NCBI RefSeq assembly: GCF_017976235.1
Contig: NZ_JACVHC010000006.1
Coordinates: 248,001-312,000 of the forward strand
From: Pseudomonas anatoliensis
Lineage (GTDB): Bacteria; Pseudomonadota; Gammaproteobacteria; Pseudomonadales; Pseudomonadaceae
Direction of reading: 5' to 3'
DNA: 64,000 nt
The notes under the pieces were generated by a model. It searched no databases, was not told where the DNA came from, and saw only the letters and a program-made list of their open reading frames with translations. The position numbers and the translations under genes were made by a program. This document shows, one piece after another, positions 9,092-17,187 of the stretch (positions are counted from its first letter, which is position 1; every line of letters starts with the position of its first letter).

Positions 9092-9291
9092 GCAGATTTT
9101 GCCGGAAGGCATGCCGACCCAACTCCCGACCTTACCAGCGCCTTGCTCGGTTGTCCGGTTTTTTTTGCGAATGAATATTTATCTTTTTTCAGGGGTTGAA
9201 ATGTTCGACGGTCGGGCCGATTGTTGTAACCAAGGGGTCAGGAAATTCAATTCAAGGCCTCTCGCGAGCTAGCTGAAATAAGGGATGAACT

Positions 9292-9696
9292 ATGCAAATC
9301 CAAGTCAACAGCGATAACCATATTCAAAGTAGTCAACGACTGGAGGAGTGGGTACGCACCACCATTGAGAGCACGCTCGAACGTTATGAAGAAGACCTGA
9401 CCCGTGTCGAAGTCCATCTGAGCGACGAGAACGGTGACAAACCAGGTCCCCACGATTTGCGCTGCCAACTGGAAGCGCGGCCAAAAGGCCATCAACCGGT
9501 TTCCGTTACCCATAAAGCCGATTCGCTGGAGCTGGCGATCGATGGCGCTGCCGAAAAACTCGAGCACGCGCTGGAACACCTCTTTGGCAAACTGCGAGGT
9601 AAACCACGTGCCGCTGTAGTGCCGTTCAGCAAAACAAACGACGCGCTGTTGGAAGAAGAATTTCTAGAGAACGAACAGGCAGCGATCAACAGTTGA
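9292..9696 (+). CDS. HPF/RaiA-family ribosome-associated protein
   Basis: A 134-aa protein of the ribosome hibernation factor fold (beta-alpha-beta-beta-beta-alpha): MQIQVNSDNHIQSSQRLEEW, VEVHLSDENGDKPGPHDLRCQLEARP, and a helix ending EKLEHALEHLFGKLR. It is somewhat divergent from canonical HPF and could be a stress-related paralogue. It would bind the 30S decoding region of idle ribosomes. A strong terminator follows. The prophage lies just downstream. Confidence 0.8.
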   Translation: MQIQVNSDNHIQSSQRLEEWVRTTIESTLERYEEDLTRVEVHLSDENGDKPGPHDLRCQLEARPKGHQPVSVTHKADSLELAIDGAAEKLEHALEHLFGKLRGKPRAAVVPFSKTNDALLEEEFLENEQAAINS

Positions 9697-9725
9697 TGCG
9701 CTGAATAGTTAGTCACCCAATGAGG

Positions 9726-9754
9726 ACGGGCCTGCTGATGCAGGCCCGTTTTTG
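9726..9754 (+). terminator. Rho-independent terminator after the HPF-like gene
   Basis: ACGGGCCTG-CTGATG-CAGGCCCGT followed by TTTTTG: a perfect 9-bp stem with a T run, 30 bp past the stop codon. Confidence 0.9.
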
Positions 9755-9795
9755 TTTGTGGTGTTGCTGGAGGTTGTGCACGGCTCAGGCTCCAA

Positions 9796-9842
9796 ACCCT
9801 CACCCCAGCCCTCTCCTGGAGGGAGAGGGTTAGGGTGAGGGG
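9796..9842. repeat. Dispersed palindromic repeat (CCCTCACCCCAGCCCTCTCC type)
   Basis: CCCTCACCCCAGCCCTCTCC is followed by GGAGGGAGAGGGTTAGGGTG, an imperfect inverted repeat of a kind seen many times in Pseudomonas genomes. Before the prophage arrived it would have lain between the convergent HPF-like and fecA genes. Confidence 0.7.
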
Positions 9843-9853
9843 CTTTTCAAAAC

Positions 9854-9859
9854 ATCAGA
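9854..9859. repeat. Target-site duplication, left copy (ATCAGA)
   Basis: ATCAGA immediately precedes the prophage left end (TGATGCC) and recurs directly after the right end at 54855-54860. The neighbouring bases differ (C before the left copy, A before the right), so the duplication is exactly 6 bp. Confidence 0.85.
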
Positions 9860-9871
9860 TGATGCCGCGCG
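9860..9871 (+). repeat. Prophage left terminal inverted repeat
   Basis: TGATGCCGCGCG; aligned with the reverse complement of the right end (TGTTGACGCGTG) it shares TG-TG-CGCG-G. The adjoining sequence forms a CCGCGCGC/GCGCGCGG stem at 9863-9897 that could be part of a transposase site. Confidence 0.75.
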
Positions 9872-9916
9872 CGTAAAGCTTGGGCCTTAGCGCGCGGTAT
9901 TTCGGGTTGGGGTCTT

Positions 9917-9949
9917 TTGCACTGGGTGCAAAGGAATTGCAGGATGGTA
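9917..9949 (+). repeat. Subterminal repeat, left copy (TTGCACTGGGTGCAA)
   Basis: TTGCACTGGGTGCAA is a 6-3-6 dyad, followed by TTGCAG and ATGGT. An almost identical block occurs in the same orientation at 54744-54775 near the right end. It is 57 bp from the left terminus, a distance suited to an internal transposase-binding site. Confidence 0.7.
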
Positions 9950-9976
9950 GCGGGAACTGGGTTCCCGCTGTTTGCT

Positions 9977-10828
9977 TTAGCCTGCTTTTATGAGTTTTTC
10001 GGCGATCCATTGTGCGATTTGCGGGACGACGGCGTTTCCGGCAGCGAAAGCTTCTGCAAGGTTGGCCGCATCCAGTCCGAGGCAAAGCCCATCATTTTCA
10101 GACGTTCGCTGCCGCTCAGCCATCTGATGCCATCCGTTCGGGTGAGCGATGAAAGTGGTACAGCCCATAGCGATTTGGGAGCCGGCTTTGTTTGCCAATA
10201 GAGTATTGGCAGCCCATGCATCCGCGGGGCGTGGCCAGGGCTGCGATTGAGACGCTGGAGGTATTGCTTCCACTGGCGCGGCGTCAGCCAGCAGCTCCAT
10301 GGGGGGCATGCGTCGATGACCTGCAACCAGGAATATTCGACGACGTTGTTGGGGGACTCCGAAATATTGAGCATTAAGCACTCGCCAGAATCCCACATAC
10401 CCGCTGTCCGCAAGGGCCCGGATGACTGTTTCAAAGTCTTGGCTATCGTTGATAGCGAGCAGGTTAACGACATTCTCAAGCACCACCCAGCGAGGTTGTG
10501 TTTCTTGGAGGATGCGTATGACTTCCCAAAACAGGCCGCTGCGTTCGCCGCGTAGGCCTCGGGTGTCTCGGTTGCCGGGTCTGCTGCCGGCGATGCTGAT
10601 GTCTTGGCAGGGGAAGCCTGCGGTGATGACGTCAACGGGTTGGAGGTTGTGGGCGCCGCAGTGGCGCACATCTTCGTGTTGGGTGGCGTGTGGAAATCGG
10701 TCGGTAAGGACAGCCCGGTTGGTGGGGTTGAGTTCCACTTGCCAGGCGGTGCGGTAGCCTGCGTTTTCGAATCCGGCATCAAATCCTCCTATGCCTGCGA
10801 ACAGGCTTCCAATGGTTGGCTGGGGCAC
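9977..10828 (-). CDS. DNA (cytosine-5-)-methyltransferase
   Basis: A 283-aa C5-cytosine methyltransferase. All key motifs are present: I (LFAGIGGFDAG, residue 9 on), IV with the catalytic cysteine (GFPCQD, Cys74), VI (ENV, 118-120), VIII (QQRRRIF, about 160) and X (GNAVVP, about 264). The target-recognition part is short, so the specificity cannot be guessed. No restriction endonuclease partner lies nearby, so it is a solitary modification enzyme that probably protects phage DNA from host restriction, in the position occupied by mom in Mu. Its start lies inside the 3' end of the upstream com gene. Confidence 0.95.
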   Translation of the reverse strand: MPQPTIGSLFAGIGGFDAGFENAGYRTAWQVELNPTNRAVLTDRFPHATQHEDVRHCGAHNLQPVDVITAGFPCQDISIAGSRPGNRDTRGLRGERSGLFWEVIRILQETQPRWVVLENVVNLLAINDSQDFETVIRALADSGYVGFWRVLNAQYFGVPQQRRRIFLVAGHRRMPPMELLADAAPVEAIPPASQSQPWPRPADAWAANTLLANKAGSQIAMGCTTFIAHPNGWHQMAERQRTSENDGLCLGLDAANLAEAFAAGNAVVPQIAQWIAEKLIKAG

Positions 10829-10989
10829 TTCTGCGCTCGTTTGGGCAGATGCTCAGGGCATTCGGATAGGAGGCTCGGGGCCTTCAGGTGGTTGAGTGTT
10901 CCGCAGCGCGGGCACTTGATTTGTAGTTCGGTGACGCCTCGCGCGGTGGCGAGTTTGCGGTGGCATTGGCCACAGCGGATGTCTTGCAT
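10789..10989 (-). CDS. com: Com-family zinc-finger translational regulator
   Basis: A 66-aa protein with the Com pattern: MQDIRCGQCHRKLATARG followed by LQIKCPRCGTLNHLKAPS, giving a CxxC...CxxC zinc-binding unit. In Mu, Com binds the mom mRNA and exposes its ribosome site. Here com overlaps the start of a cytosine methyltransferase by 40 bp, the same topology with a different modification gene. I prefer the ATG at 10989, which has GGA eight bases upstream; an ATG at 11001 would add four residues but lacks a ribosome site. Confidence 0.85.
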   Translation of the reverse strand: MQDIRCGQCHRKLATARGVTELQIKCPRCGTLNHLKAPSLLSECPEHLPKRAQKCPSQPLEACSQA

Positions 10990-11038
10990 GGTTAGGTCCA
11001 TTGCGTTGTGCGATCGTCAGTTCGCCTCTCGGTGTTAA

Positions 11039-11893
11039 TCACCATTGGACGGTGACGCGTCCGTCCGCGCCGTCTGGTGCTGCGCTGCCTCCGCGGCCTC
11101 CGCCGCCGTGTCCTGGTGTTTGGGGTTTGCGGGCGTCCTCCCAGGATGCACCGGACTCGCCGCCGCCACCGGCGCCTCCCAGAAACGAAGTGTGGTTGGC
11201 GCCGCCCACGGGATGACCGCCGAAGCCAACGGTTTCATTTTCGTCCCCGCCAACGCCTGTGCCGCCATGGGGCGCTTTCCCATCGAGCATTCCGCCCACT
11301 CCAGCGGTAGCACTCAGGTAGCTCCCAAACGCAGATGCACTGCCGTTTGCACCTCTTGTGTCGGGAGTGGAAGCACCTGTGCCGCCCGCGCCTACGGTCA
11401 GGGTAACGGTGGCTAAGCCGCGCAGGTCGACGAGTTTTCTGGCGATGCCGCCGCCCGACCCACCTGAGGGGCCCGGATAGGTAGAGGATCGTGCGCCACC
11501 GCCGCCCCCAGCGATTACGACGACCCATGCTTTGGTGACGCCTGACGGTACGTTCCAGGTGTGAACGCCGGGTTTGGAATAGACGGTGCGACCGCGGAAC
11601 GGGTAAAGGTCGGCGAGGGTTTTGGGGGTGACGATGGTGTTGGTTTCGGTGCCTGCTTTAACGGCGTGCTTGGTTGCGATGCGCGCCATGCCTACTGTTC
11701 TTTCGGTAGCGTGAATAATTTTTTCTGCGACGGTTCGCAGTGATTCGATTTTCTCTTTGAGCCATAGCGTGCGGTTGGTGAGCTGTTTGATCGGCAGGTT
11801 GGTGACGCCGTCGGGTCCGCCCACGACCGGGTCGGAGGTTTCGATCTGGTAGACGCCGGGCGTCCATTCGTTGGCTTCGGGTAGGTCGGCCAT
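11039..11893 (-). CDS. Phage tail fibre protein with Gly-rich tip
   Basis: A 284-aa protein downstream of gene I, the usual place for tail fibres. The N-terminus (MADLPEANEWTPGVYQIETSDPVVGGPDGV) is typical of baseplate-attachment segments of contractile-tail fibres. The C-terminal half from about residue 120 is extremely Gly-rich (VIAGGGGGARSS, PSGGSGGGIA, GGAGGGGESG), resembling the polyglycine tip fold of adhesins such as T-even gp38-type and S16 tips. It probably determines host range. No separate fibre-assembly chaperone gene follows. Confidence 0.8.
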   Translation of the reverse strand: MADLPEANEWTPGVYQIETSDPVVGGPDGVTNLPIKQLTNRTLWLKEKIESLRTVAEKIIHATERTVGMARIATKHAVKAGTETNTIVTPKTLADLYPFRGRTVYSKPGVHTWNVPSGVTKAWVVVIAGGGGGARSSTYPGPSGGSGGGIARKLVDLRGLATVTLTVGAGGTGASTPDTRGANGSASAFGSYLSATAGVGGMLDGKAPHGGTGVGGDENETVGFGGHPVGGANHTSFLGGAGGGGESGASWEDARKPQTPGHGGGGRGGSAAPDGADGRVTVQW

Positions 11894-12448
11894 TTAGCTG
11901 CTTCCATGGTTGTATTGGCCGTCGTAACGGGCGACTGCGTTGTAGCGAATGGCAACTGACTGGTAGTCGAGTGAGACCAGCCGGCAGCGTGCCGGGGCGA
12001 CGGACAGAAGGACGCGGCGCAGGAGCACCGCTTGGTCGTTGGTGATGACGCGTTTGAGGATGACGCGGTACAGCGGCCACATCGGCTTTGCGTCGGGGCC
12101 AATGTCGGGTTGTGTTTGTGGCCCCTCTTGGAGGGTGACTTCGCCGAAGCCCAGCAGGCGGATGACTTCGCGGATCGCCCAGGGGGTGCCTTTGAAGCGG
12201 TGCAGTTCGATAGCGTTTTTGATGAGGTTACGTTTGGCTTGCTCGGACTCGGCCAGTTGCCAGGCGGCTTCGTCGAGTAGTGAAAACTGGTCGGCCAGGT
12301 GTGGCAGTAACTTGGGTTTCACCAGGTCGATCAGGTAGACCAGCATGGCGTTGAGGTCGAGGTCGGCCAGTGACTGGTCGAGCATGTCGCAGAGCAAGGT
12401 GAAACGTTCGTCGCCGGCCAATGCGGGGCACAGTGGTTGCTCAGCCAT
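11894..12448 (-). CDS. Phage tail protein I (P2 gpI family)
   Basis: A 184-aa baseplate protein of the P2 gpI family, which caps the baseplate edge. The core LADLDLNAMLVYLIDLVKPKLLPHLADQF and FKGTPWAIREVIRLLGFGEV are family hallmarks. The ATG at 12448 has GGAG seven bases upstream and overlaps the end of gene J by 8 bp; an in-frame ATG at 12463 has no ribosome site. It is followed directly by the fibre gene. Confidence 0.88.
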   Translation of the reverse strand: MAEQPLCPALAGDERFTLLCDMLDQSLADLDLNAMLVYLIDLVKPKLLPHLADQFSLLDEAAWQLAESEQAKRNLIKNAIELHRFKGTPWAIREVIRLLGFGEVTLQEGPQTQPDIGPDAKPMWPLYRVILKRVITNDQAVLLRRVLLSVAPARCRLVSLDYQSVAIRYNAVARYDGQYNHGSS

Positions 12449-13562
12449 GGGCGACTCCGGCATCGATCAATTTGATTTCGGTGCAGTGGGCCCATTCGTT
12501 GCCGCTGAGCTCGCGGCTGTCTAGCGGCATTTGCAGGTCCGCGCGATATACGCCGGGGACTTGCAGCGCGGCGGTGAGTTGTTCGGGCACCAGGTCGCGG
12601 CCAAGTGTGGCGCTGCATTCTTGCGCGTAGGTGTTGGCTGCTGCGTGGGCCGCGGCCATGGTGGCGTTGCGGTCGGCGGTCTCGTAGAAGGTGAGGTTTG
12701 CGTTGATTGCATAGCTGACTTCGATCGGGGCTATGGCGTGGACGGTGTCGCAGAGCGGGCGCAGTTTTTCGCCGCTGATCTGACGCGTTATGTCTTGCAG
12801 AAGTTGCGGTGTGGGCAGGCCCTCGGCGGTCAGTGGGTATAGCGCAACGTGGCCGTCGGGCTGGCCCTCGTCGGGGCCGTGGACGGCGACGTCAATGATG
12901 GACTGGTGCACGGCCAAGGCGTGGTAGCGGTAAGCGGCGCGGCTGCCTGCGTTGCTGAAGGCTTCGGGGGCCAGGATGATTCGTTCGCGGTAGCGGTCGT
13001 CGTCTTCGTCCGCGGCGCCGTCGGCGGTGGACGTGGTGTTGCTGGCGGTCAGGCCTATTGCGGGTGGGTTGCCGAGGACGCTGATCTGGCCTGCTGTCCA
13101 GCCGTTGCCTTGTTCACCCGCCGTCAGGCAGGTGGCAGTGACGGTCACTTGGGTTTGGTTGGCGGCCAGTGTTGCGTCTCGGTCGGTGATGAAGATCAGC
13201 TTGGCATCTTGGGTGCTGACCGGTGTGCCGATCGGGATTAGCACAGGCCGGGTCGTTATGGTCGGCAGGCTGAAGCGCAAGGTGCAGCGGGCGGCTTTTG
13301 CGAGGAGTCGCGGTGTGGCGACCAGTTCGCCGAGGTAGTCGAGGATCGATCCGCGGGCGAAGCGCACCAGCAGTTGTTCGCCGGCGTGTTGGATGCTCAT
13401 TTGTAAACGGGAGACGGCGTAGGCGATCTGGTCGATGTAGAGCCGTTCGATTTGGGCTGGGTACAGGGTTTTGCCGGATCGTTTTTCGTAGCGGGCGATC
13501 AGTTCGGCTTCGAGCGCCGCGGGGTCGATTTTGATGAATTCGGGTTTAGGCAGTTGGTGCAT
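12441..13562 (-). CDS. Baseplate assembly protein J
   Basis: A 373-aa baseplate wedge protein of the gpJ family (P2 J, Mu gp47-like). Visible features are MHQLPKPEFIKIDPAALEAELIARYE at the N-terminus and the repeated beta-domain with AAYRYHALAVHQSIIDVAVHGPDEGQPDGHVALYPL. The start overlaps the end of the W gene by 17 bp, showing tight coupling in the order W-J-I. Confidence 0.9.
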   Translation of the reverse strand: MHQLPKPEFIKIDPAALEAELIARYEKRSGKTLYPAQIERLYIDQIAYAVSRLQMSIQHAGEQLLVRFARGSILDYLGELVATPRLLAKAARCTLRFSLPTITTRPVLIPIGTPVSTQDAKLIFITDRDATLAANQTQVTVTATCLTAGEQGNGWTAGQISVLGNPPAIGLTASNTTSTADGAADEDDDRYRERIILAPEAFSNAGSRAAYRYHALAVHQSIIDVAVHGPDEGQPDGHVALYPLTAEGLPTPQLLQDITRQISGEKLRPLCDTVHAIAPIEVSYAINANLTFYETADRNATMAAAHAAANTYAQECSATLGRDLVPEQLTAALQVPGVYRADLQMPLDSRELSGNEWAHCTEIKLIDAGVAHG

Positions 13563-13923
13563 AAAGGACCTCGGTTAGCTGGGGAAGCCGGCCGGTCACA
13601 CGCCATTGCACGCGCACGATGATTTTTTGGGCGCTGATGTGGATGTTGACGGCGATCACGCTGACGCGCGGTTCCCAGCTGCGGATGGCTTCGATGGCTT
13701 CGCGTACCAGGTGTGGGGTGACGCGGTTGGTGGGCCAGTCTATGTAGAGGTGCAAGTTGCTGCCGAATTCTGGGCGGTGTGGGTCGCTGCCTTTGGGGGT
13801 GGTGAGGATGATGCGTAGGGATTGGTCGATGTCGCGCAGGCCCTCGACGATCTCGCCGGTGGTACCGAGTGCGGGCTGCCAGTGGGTGGCGGTGATGCTG
13901 GTATGGGGGATGGGCGTTGTCAT
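13546..13923 (-). CDS. Baseplate protein W (GPW/gp25 family)
   Basis: A 125-aa gp25-type baseplate wedge protein with lysozyme-like fold ancestry. The signature GLRDIDQSLRIILTTPKGSDPHRPEFGSNLHLYIDWP is complete, including the conserved PEFG and the downstream EAIRSWEPRV segment. It is the first gene of the last late operon. A 17-bp motif repeated at other late-operon fronts lies 33 bp upstream. Confidence 0.92.
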   Translation of the reverse strand: MTTPIPHTSITATHWQPALGTTGEIVEGLRDIDQSLRIILTTPKGSDPHRPEFGSNLHLYIDWPTNRVTPHLVREAIEAIRSWEPRVSVIAVNIHISAQKIIVRVQWRVTGRLPQLTEVLYAPTA

Positions 13924-13955
13924 GGGCCCAATGATGGGGGGGCTCTTGGTGTTAC

Positions 13956-13972
13956 GCTTTTAATCGAGTTTA
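13956..13972 (-). promoter_or_regulatory. Repeated late-operon motif, copy 1 (upstream of W)
   Basis: On the minus strand TAAACTCGATTAAAAGC, 33 bp before the W start codon. Three related copies lie upstream of E, protease I and DUF2730. By position it is a candidate late promoter or activator site. Confidence 0.65.
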
Positions 13973-14025
13973 GAGGGTAATGCAGGTTAAGTTAGGGGTT
14001 AGAAGATGGCAGTCGAGGCTGGAAA

Positions 14026-14688
14026 ATGAGCAGAGCTAATGTTACGCCATGCTTTAGAGCGGAGAGCTTCAATTGCCCACGGTGTGGTGCGTTCGCAGGG
14101 ATGAAATGGAATGACTTGCTGTTAAATAGCAATGAGTACGCATCTATTACGTTGTCGACTTGCGCGGCATGTCAAAAACCAAGCGTGTGGATTGATGACG
14201 ATGATGGGAGCATGCCGACTCCAGGCTTGCCTCTGTTAGGGCTTTTAGGAGGAAGTCAGGCTCTAATTTATCCCCATGACTGCGTTGCGCCTCAGGCCGA
14301 AGAAGATATGCCTGAAGATATAAAGATAGATTTTGAGGAGGCTCGTCTAGTCTTTAACCACTCTCCTCGGGCAGCCGCTGCGCTTTTACGGCTTTGCGTA
14401 CAAAAACTTTGTCAGGAGCTATTGGGCAGAAAAGGCGACATCCACAAACAGATTGGCGAACTTGTAGAAATGGGGTTGCCCCCACGTGTATTGAAGGCTT
14501 TTGATACCATTCGTATTTTCGGAAATGAATCTGTGCACCCTGGGACGCTTAACCTCAATGACACACCAGAGGTCGCGCTGGTGCTTTTCACACTATTGAA
14601 TATGGCTGTTCGTCACTGCATCACTGAGGAGAAGGAGCTTGAGACCATCCGAGCGCTCACTCCTGAAAACAAACGCCGAGATATTTGA
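14026..14688 (+). CDS. DUF4145 domain-containing protein, first of a tandem pair
   Basis: A 220-aa protein oriented against the surrounding late genes. An N-terminal zinc-ribbon-like part (FNCPRCGAFAGMKW, then CAACQKPSVWI) precedes an all-helical DUF4145 domain (EEARLVFNHSPRAAAALLRLCVQKLCQELL, and the RIFGNESVHPG motif). HEPN-related folds are suspected for DUF4145, and such genes often lie among phage-defence genes, but no activity is established. The RxxxxxH-like arrangement RIFGNESVH recalls HEPN sites; that is inference. It occupies a gap between baseplate genes V and W. Confidence 0.8.
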   Translation: MSRANVTPCFRAESFNCPRCGAFAGMKWNDLLLNSNEYASITLSTCAACQKPSVWIDDDDGSMPTPGLPLLGLLGGSQALIYPHDCVAPQAEEDMPEDIKIDFEEARLVFNHSPRAAAALLRLCVQKLCQELLGRKGDIHKQIGELVEMGLPPRVLKAFDTIRIFGNESVHPGTLNLNDTPEVALVLFTLLNMAVRHCITEEKELETIRALTPENKRRDI

Positions 14689-14793
14689 TCGTCGCTTGTG
14701 ATGACATAATTCCATATTCTCAGACAACATGTATCGCAATGTGCCTCGCTTCCGTCGAGCATTGCCTTCGTAAAAACGAAATCAGGATGATTT

Positions 14794-15471
14794 ATGAGTC
14801 GGACAGTGCCACCAACCTATAACGCCGCTAGCTTTAACTGTCCACACTGTGGTGCATTTGCTGGCATGGAGTGGCAGCCTCTGCGGTCTACAAATTACGC
14901 CTACACAATGATCTCGATGGCGATCTGTCATTCCTGCAGCGACCTAAGTCTTTGGATCTCTCCGGGTAGCTTGGAAGAAGATGCATTCGCTCAGGTCTTC
15001 AAGTCGGGTAAAGCGGAAATTGTTTACCCAGCTCAGGTACTCGAAGCACCTGCCGCTCATGAAATGATGCCAGAAGAAGTTAAAACTGATTACGAGGAGG
15101 CACGCCAGGTTTTTTCAGTATCCCACAGGTCTGCGGCTGCCCTCCTGCGACTAAGCCTTCAAAAGCTTTGTGAAGGCCTTGTTGGAAAGAAAGGCAATAT
15201 AAATGAGCTTATAGGGTCGCTTGTAAGCAAAGGAATGCCTGTAAAGATACAACGTGCTCTTGACGCTATCCGCATAATTGCCAACAACGCTGTGCATCCC
15301 GGCGAACTGAATATTGATGATAAGCCGGAGATGGTCGCACCACTTTTCGGTCTAATTAACCTCATCGTCGAAAATCAAATCGCACAGCCTGCAGCCATTG
15401 AAGATATTTATTCATCCTTGCCTCCGGGTGCGCTAGCTGCTGTGGAGCGGAGAGATGCTTCCAAAACGTGA
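14794..15471 (+). CDS. DUF4145 domain-containing protein, second of a tandem pair
   Basis: A 225-aa paralogue of the upstream gene with the same layout: FNCPHCGAFAGMEW and CHSCSDLSLWI in the zinc-ribbon part, then EEARQVFSVSHRSAAALLRLSLQKLCEGLV and RIIANNAVHPG. The two proteins are clearly related but strongly diverged, so the duplication is old or they arrived together as a pair. The gene's stop codon abuts the stop codon of the convergent gene V with no spacer. Confidence 0.8.
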   Translation: MSRTVPPTYNAASFNCPHCGAFAGMEWQPLRSTNYAYTMISMAICHSCSDLSLWISPGSLEEDAFAQVFKSGKAEIVYPAQVLEAPAAHEMMPEEVKTDYEEARQVFSVSHRSAAALLRLSLQKLCEGLVGKKGNINELIGSLVSKGMPVKIQRALDAIRIIANNAVHPGELNIDDKPEMVAPLFGLINLIVENQIAQPAAIEDIYSSLPPGALAAVERRDASKT

Positions 15472-16005
15472 TCAGTGGCTATGATGGTTCGAATTGCCTC
15501 CTACATCTGTAATTTTGCCTACGGCATTGATATCGCCATTCACCAGCAAGTCACCATTTATAGTGACCTGCTGGATGTCGACTATTCCGGAAGGCGCTTT
15601 CAATAAAACTATTCCCGTTGTCTCAATAGTTATATCGCCCCCGCATTTCAGTACCACTTCCCCCACACACTCCAACGTCATCACCCCAGCCGCCCGGTCA
15701 TACGCCGCCACCGTCCCATCGCTATACCGCACATAGTCCGTGTCCTCATCCACCACCGGTGGTGGTTCCGCGGTTGAGTAGATCCCGCCCAGGTAAACCC
15801 CGCCCGCGCCATCCGCATCCAGCAGCACCGCGACCTGTTCGCCCAGTTCGGGCATGAGTGGGCGGCGTTGGGTGCCTTGGGTGTTGCGTTGGGGGATTTG
15901 GAGCCAGTAGGTCTGGAGGCCGTCGCGGTCGTCGAGGCGTACGCGGAGGCGGCAGGTTTTGTGGTCCAGGGCGGTGACTTCGCCGTATTCGAGTTGGGTG
16001 GGCAT
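15472..16005 (-). CDS. Baseplate assembly protein V (spike)
   Basis: A 177-aa central-spike protein of the gpV/gp45 family. It has the OB-fold start (LEYGEVTALDHKTCRLRVRLDD), the GEQVAVLLDADGAGGVYLGGIYS segment and a repetitive beta-helical tail (GDLLVNGDINAVGKITDVGG). The C-terminus ends in histidines (NHHSH), as expected for the metal-binding membrane-piercing tip. It starts about 150 bp after gene D, behind a REP-containing gap. Confidence 0.9.
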   Translation of the reverse strand: MPTQLEYGEVTALDHKTCRLRVRLDDRDGLQTYWLQIPQRNTQGTQRRPLMPELGEQVAVLLDADGAGGVYLGGIYSTAEPPPVVDEDTDYVRYSDGTVAAYDRAAGVMTLECVGEVVLKCGGDITIETTGIVLLKAPSGIVDIQQVTINGDLLVNGDINAVGKITDVGGNSNHHSH

Positions 16006-16050
16006 TGGGGCTCGTTTTGGTCGGGTGGTTTTGGGGTGGATGGGCGGGCG

Positions 16051-16145
16051 TTTTCGCTAGCAAGCTCGCTCCCACAGGGATTTTTGTGTCTGGTCTTTTT
16101 GGCGATGAAGATCAAAAGATCGCAGCGTGCCGCAGCTCCTACAGG
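16051..16145. repeat. REP-type sequences inside the prophage (V-D gap)
   Basis: CAAGCTCGCTCCCACAGGGA is half of the host GGGAGC-type unit and GATCAAAAGATCGCAGCGTG...GCAGCTCCTACAGG is half of the GTAGGAGCTGCCG-type unit. Both match elements in the bacterial flanks. They lie in the only sizeable gap between tail genes D and V. Confidence 0.75.
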
Positions 16146-16158
16146 GGTATTGGGGTGT

Positions 16159-17187
16159 TTAGGGGATTCTTGTGACTTGTTGGTGGGTGGTGTAGCCGCC
16201 GTCGCGGGTGATGCGGTGGGTGGATGAGGTGATGAGGTAGCGGCCGTTGAGTTGGCCGGTGGTGTGTAAGGTGATGACGTTGCCGCTGGTGAGGTGCGGT
16301 TGGCCTTGGGTGGTCCATTGGCCGGTGGTGCGTTGGCGGTTGGCTTGGGCGAGTTGGGCTTTGGCTTGGGCTTGGGTTTGTTCTGTGGTGGTGCTGCGTT
16401 GGCGGCTTTTTTGGGTGTCGGCGCTGGTGGTGGTTTGGGTGGCGCTGCTGGGGGCGGCGACGGTTTGGTTGTTGATCAGTGTGTAGGTGATGAGTTGTTT
16501 TTTGACTGGGTCTTTGTGTTTGATTTCGATGGCTTTGGGGAGGGTTTTGATTTGGTCGCGTAGGTGGATGTGGGCCAGGTCTGTGAGGCGATGCGCTGCA
16601 ACGGGTGTGGCGTAGGCGAGTTGGCTGATGGCGTGGAAGACCAGTTGTTGGCCGGTGATTTTGAAGGCGTAGTCGTAGGTGGCGGCCAGGTCGCGCAGGA
16701 AGGTCAGGTCGGTGTCTTGTTGGGTCAGGCGGTCCAAGGGAATAGGCTCGATGTGGCCGACCAGGGTCAGGCCTTGGCGTGTGGCGATTTGTTGGGCGAT
16801 GGCGGCCAGGGTGAGGTTTTCGTAAGCACGGTGTTCGAGGGTGCGCAGTGGGTCGTTGATGCCGGTGGCCAGGGCGTGGATGGTGATGGTTGAAGGTGGG
16901 CCGGTGAGTTCGACTTCGTCGATTTGCAGACGGCCGAGGGTGCGGATCAGGGCGCCTTCCCAGCCGATGGCTAAGGTCAGGGTGTCGCCGTGGCCTGGGT
17001 ACCAGGCGTCCCGCCAGTGACCTTGGGTGTCTTCGAGTTCGACGGCCAGGCTGTCGGCCTGGCCGGTCAGGTGGTCGGTGTAGGTCAGTGACAGCAAGTG
17101 TTCGCTAATATCGCGGGTGATGTTGCGCTGTTGGTAGGTCAGCACGAAGCGCGCTTGCGGGACCTGTTGCGGGTTTAGCGCATCCAT
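16159..17187 (-). CDS. Phage late control protein D (tail hub)
   Basis: A 342-aa P2 gpD-type hub protein that links tail tube and baseplate. It starts MDALNPQQVPQARFVLTYQQ and contains DISEHLLSLTYTDHLTGQADSLAVELED and RQGLTLVGHIEPIPLDRLTQQDTDLTFLRDLAATYDYAFKI, both characteristic. A Thr/Gln-rich linker (SADTQKSRQRSTTTEQTQAQAKAQLAQ) is unusual but common in this subfamily. The reading frame stays open for 500 bp upstream, but the ATG at 17187, overlapping gene X by 13 bp, fits the family N-terminus. Confidence 0.9.
   Translation of the reverse strand: MDALNPQQVPQARFVLTYQQRNITRDISEHLLSLTYTDHLTGQADSLAVELEDTQGHWRDAWYPGHGDTLTLAIGWEGALIRTLGRLQIDEVELTGPPSTITIHALATGINDPLRTLEHRAYENLTLAAIAQQIATRQGLTLVGHIEPIPLDRLTQQDTDLTFLRDLAATYDYAFKITGQQLVFHAISQLAYATPVAAHRLTDLAHIHLRDQIKTLPKAIEIKHKDPVKKQLITYTLINNQTVAAPSSATQTTTSADTQKSRQRSTTTEQTQAQAKAQLAQANRQRTTGQWTTQGQPHLTSGNVITLHTTGQLNGRYLITSSTHRITRDGGYTTHQQVTRIP

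Noticed and set aside
11002..11040. A fifth late motif before com
   Set aside because: Only GTTAATCACC is present; it lacks the ATTAAAAGC core.
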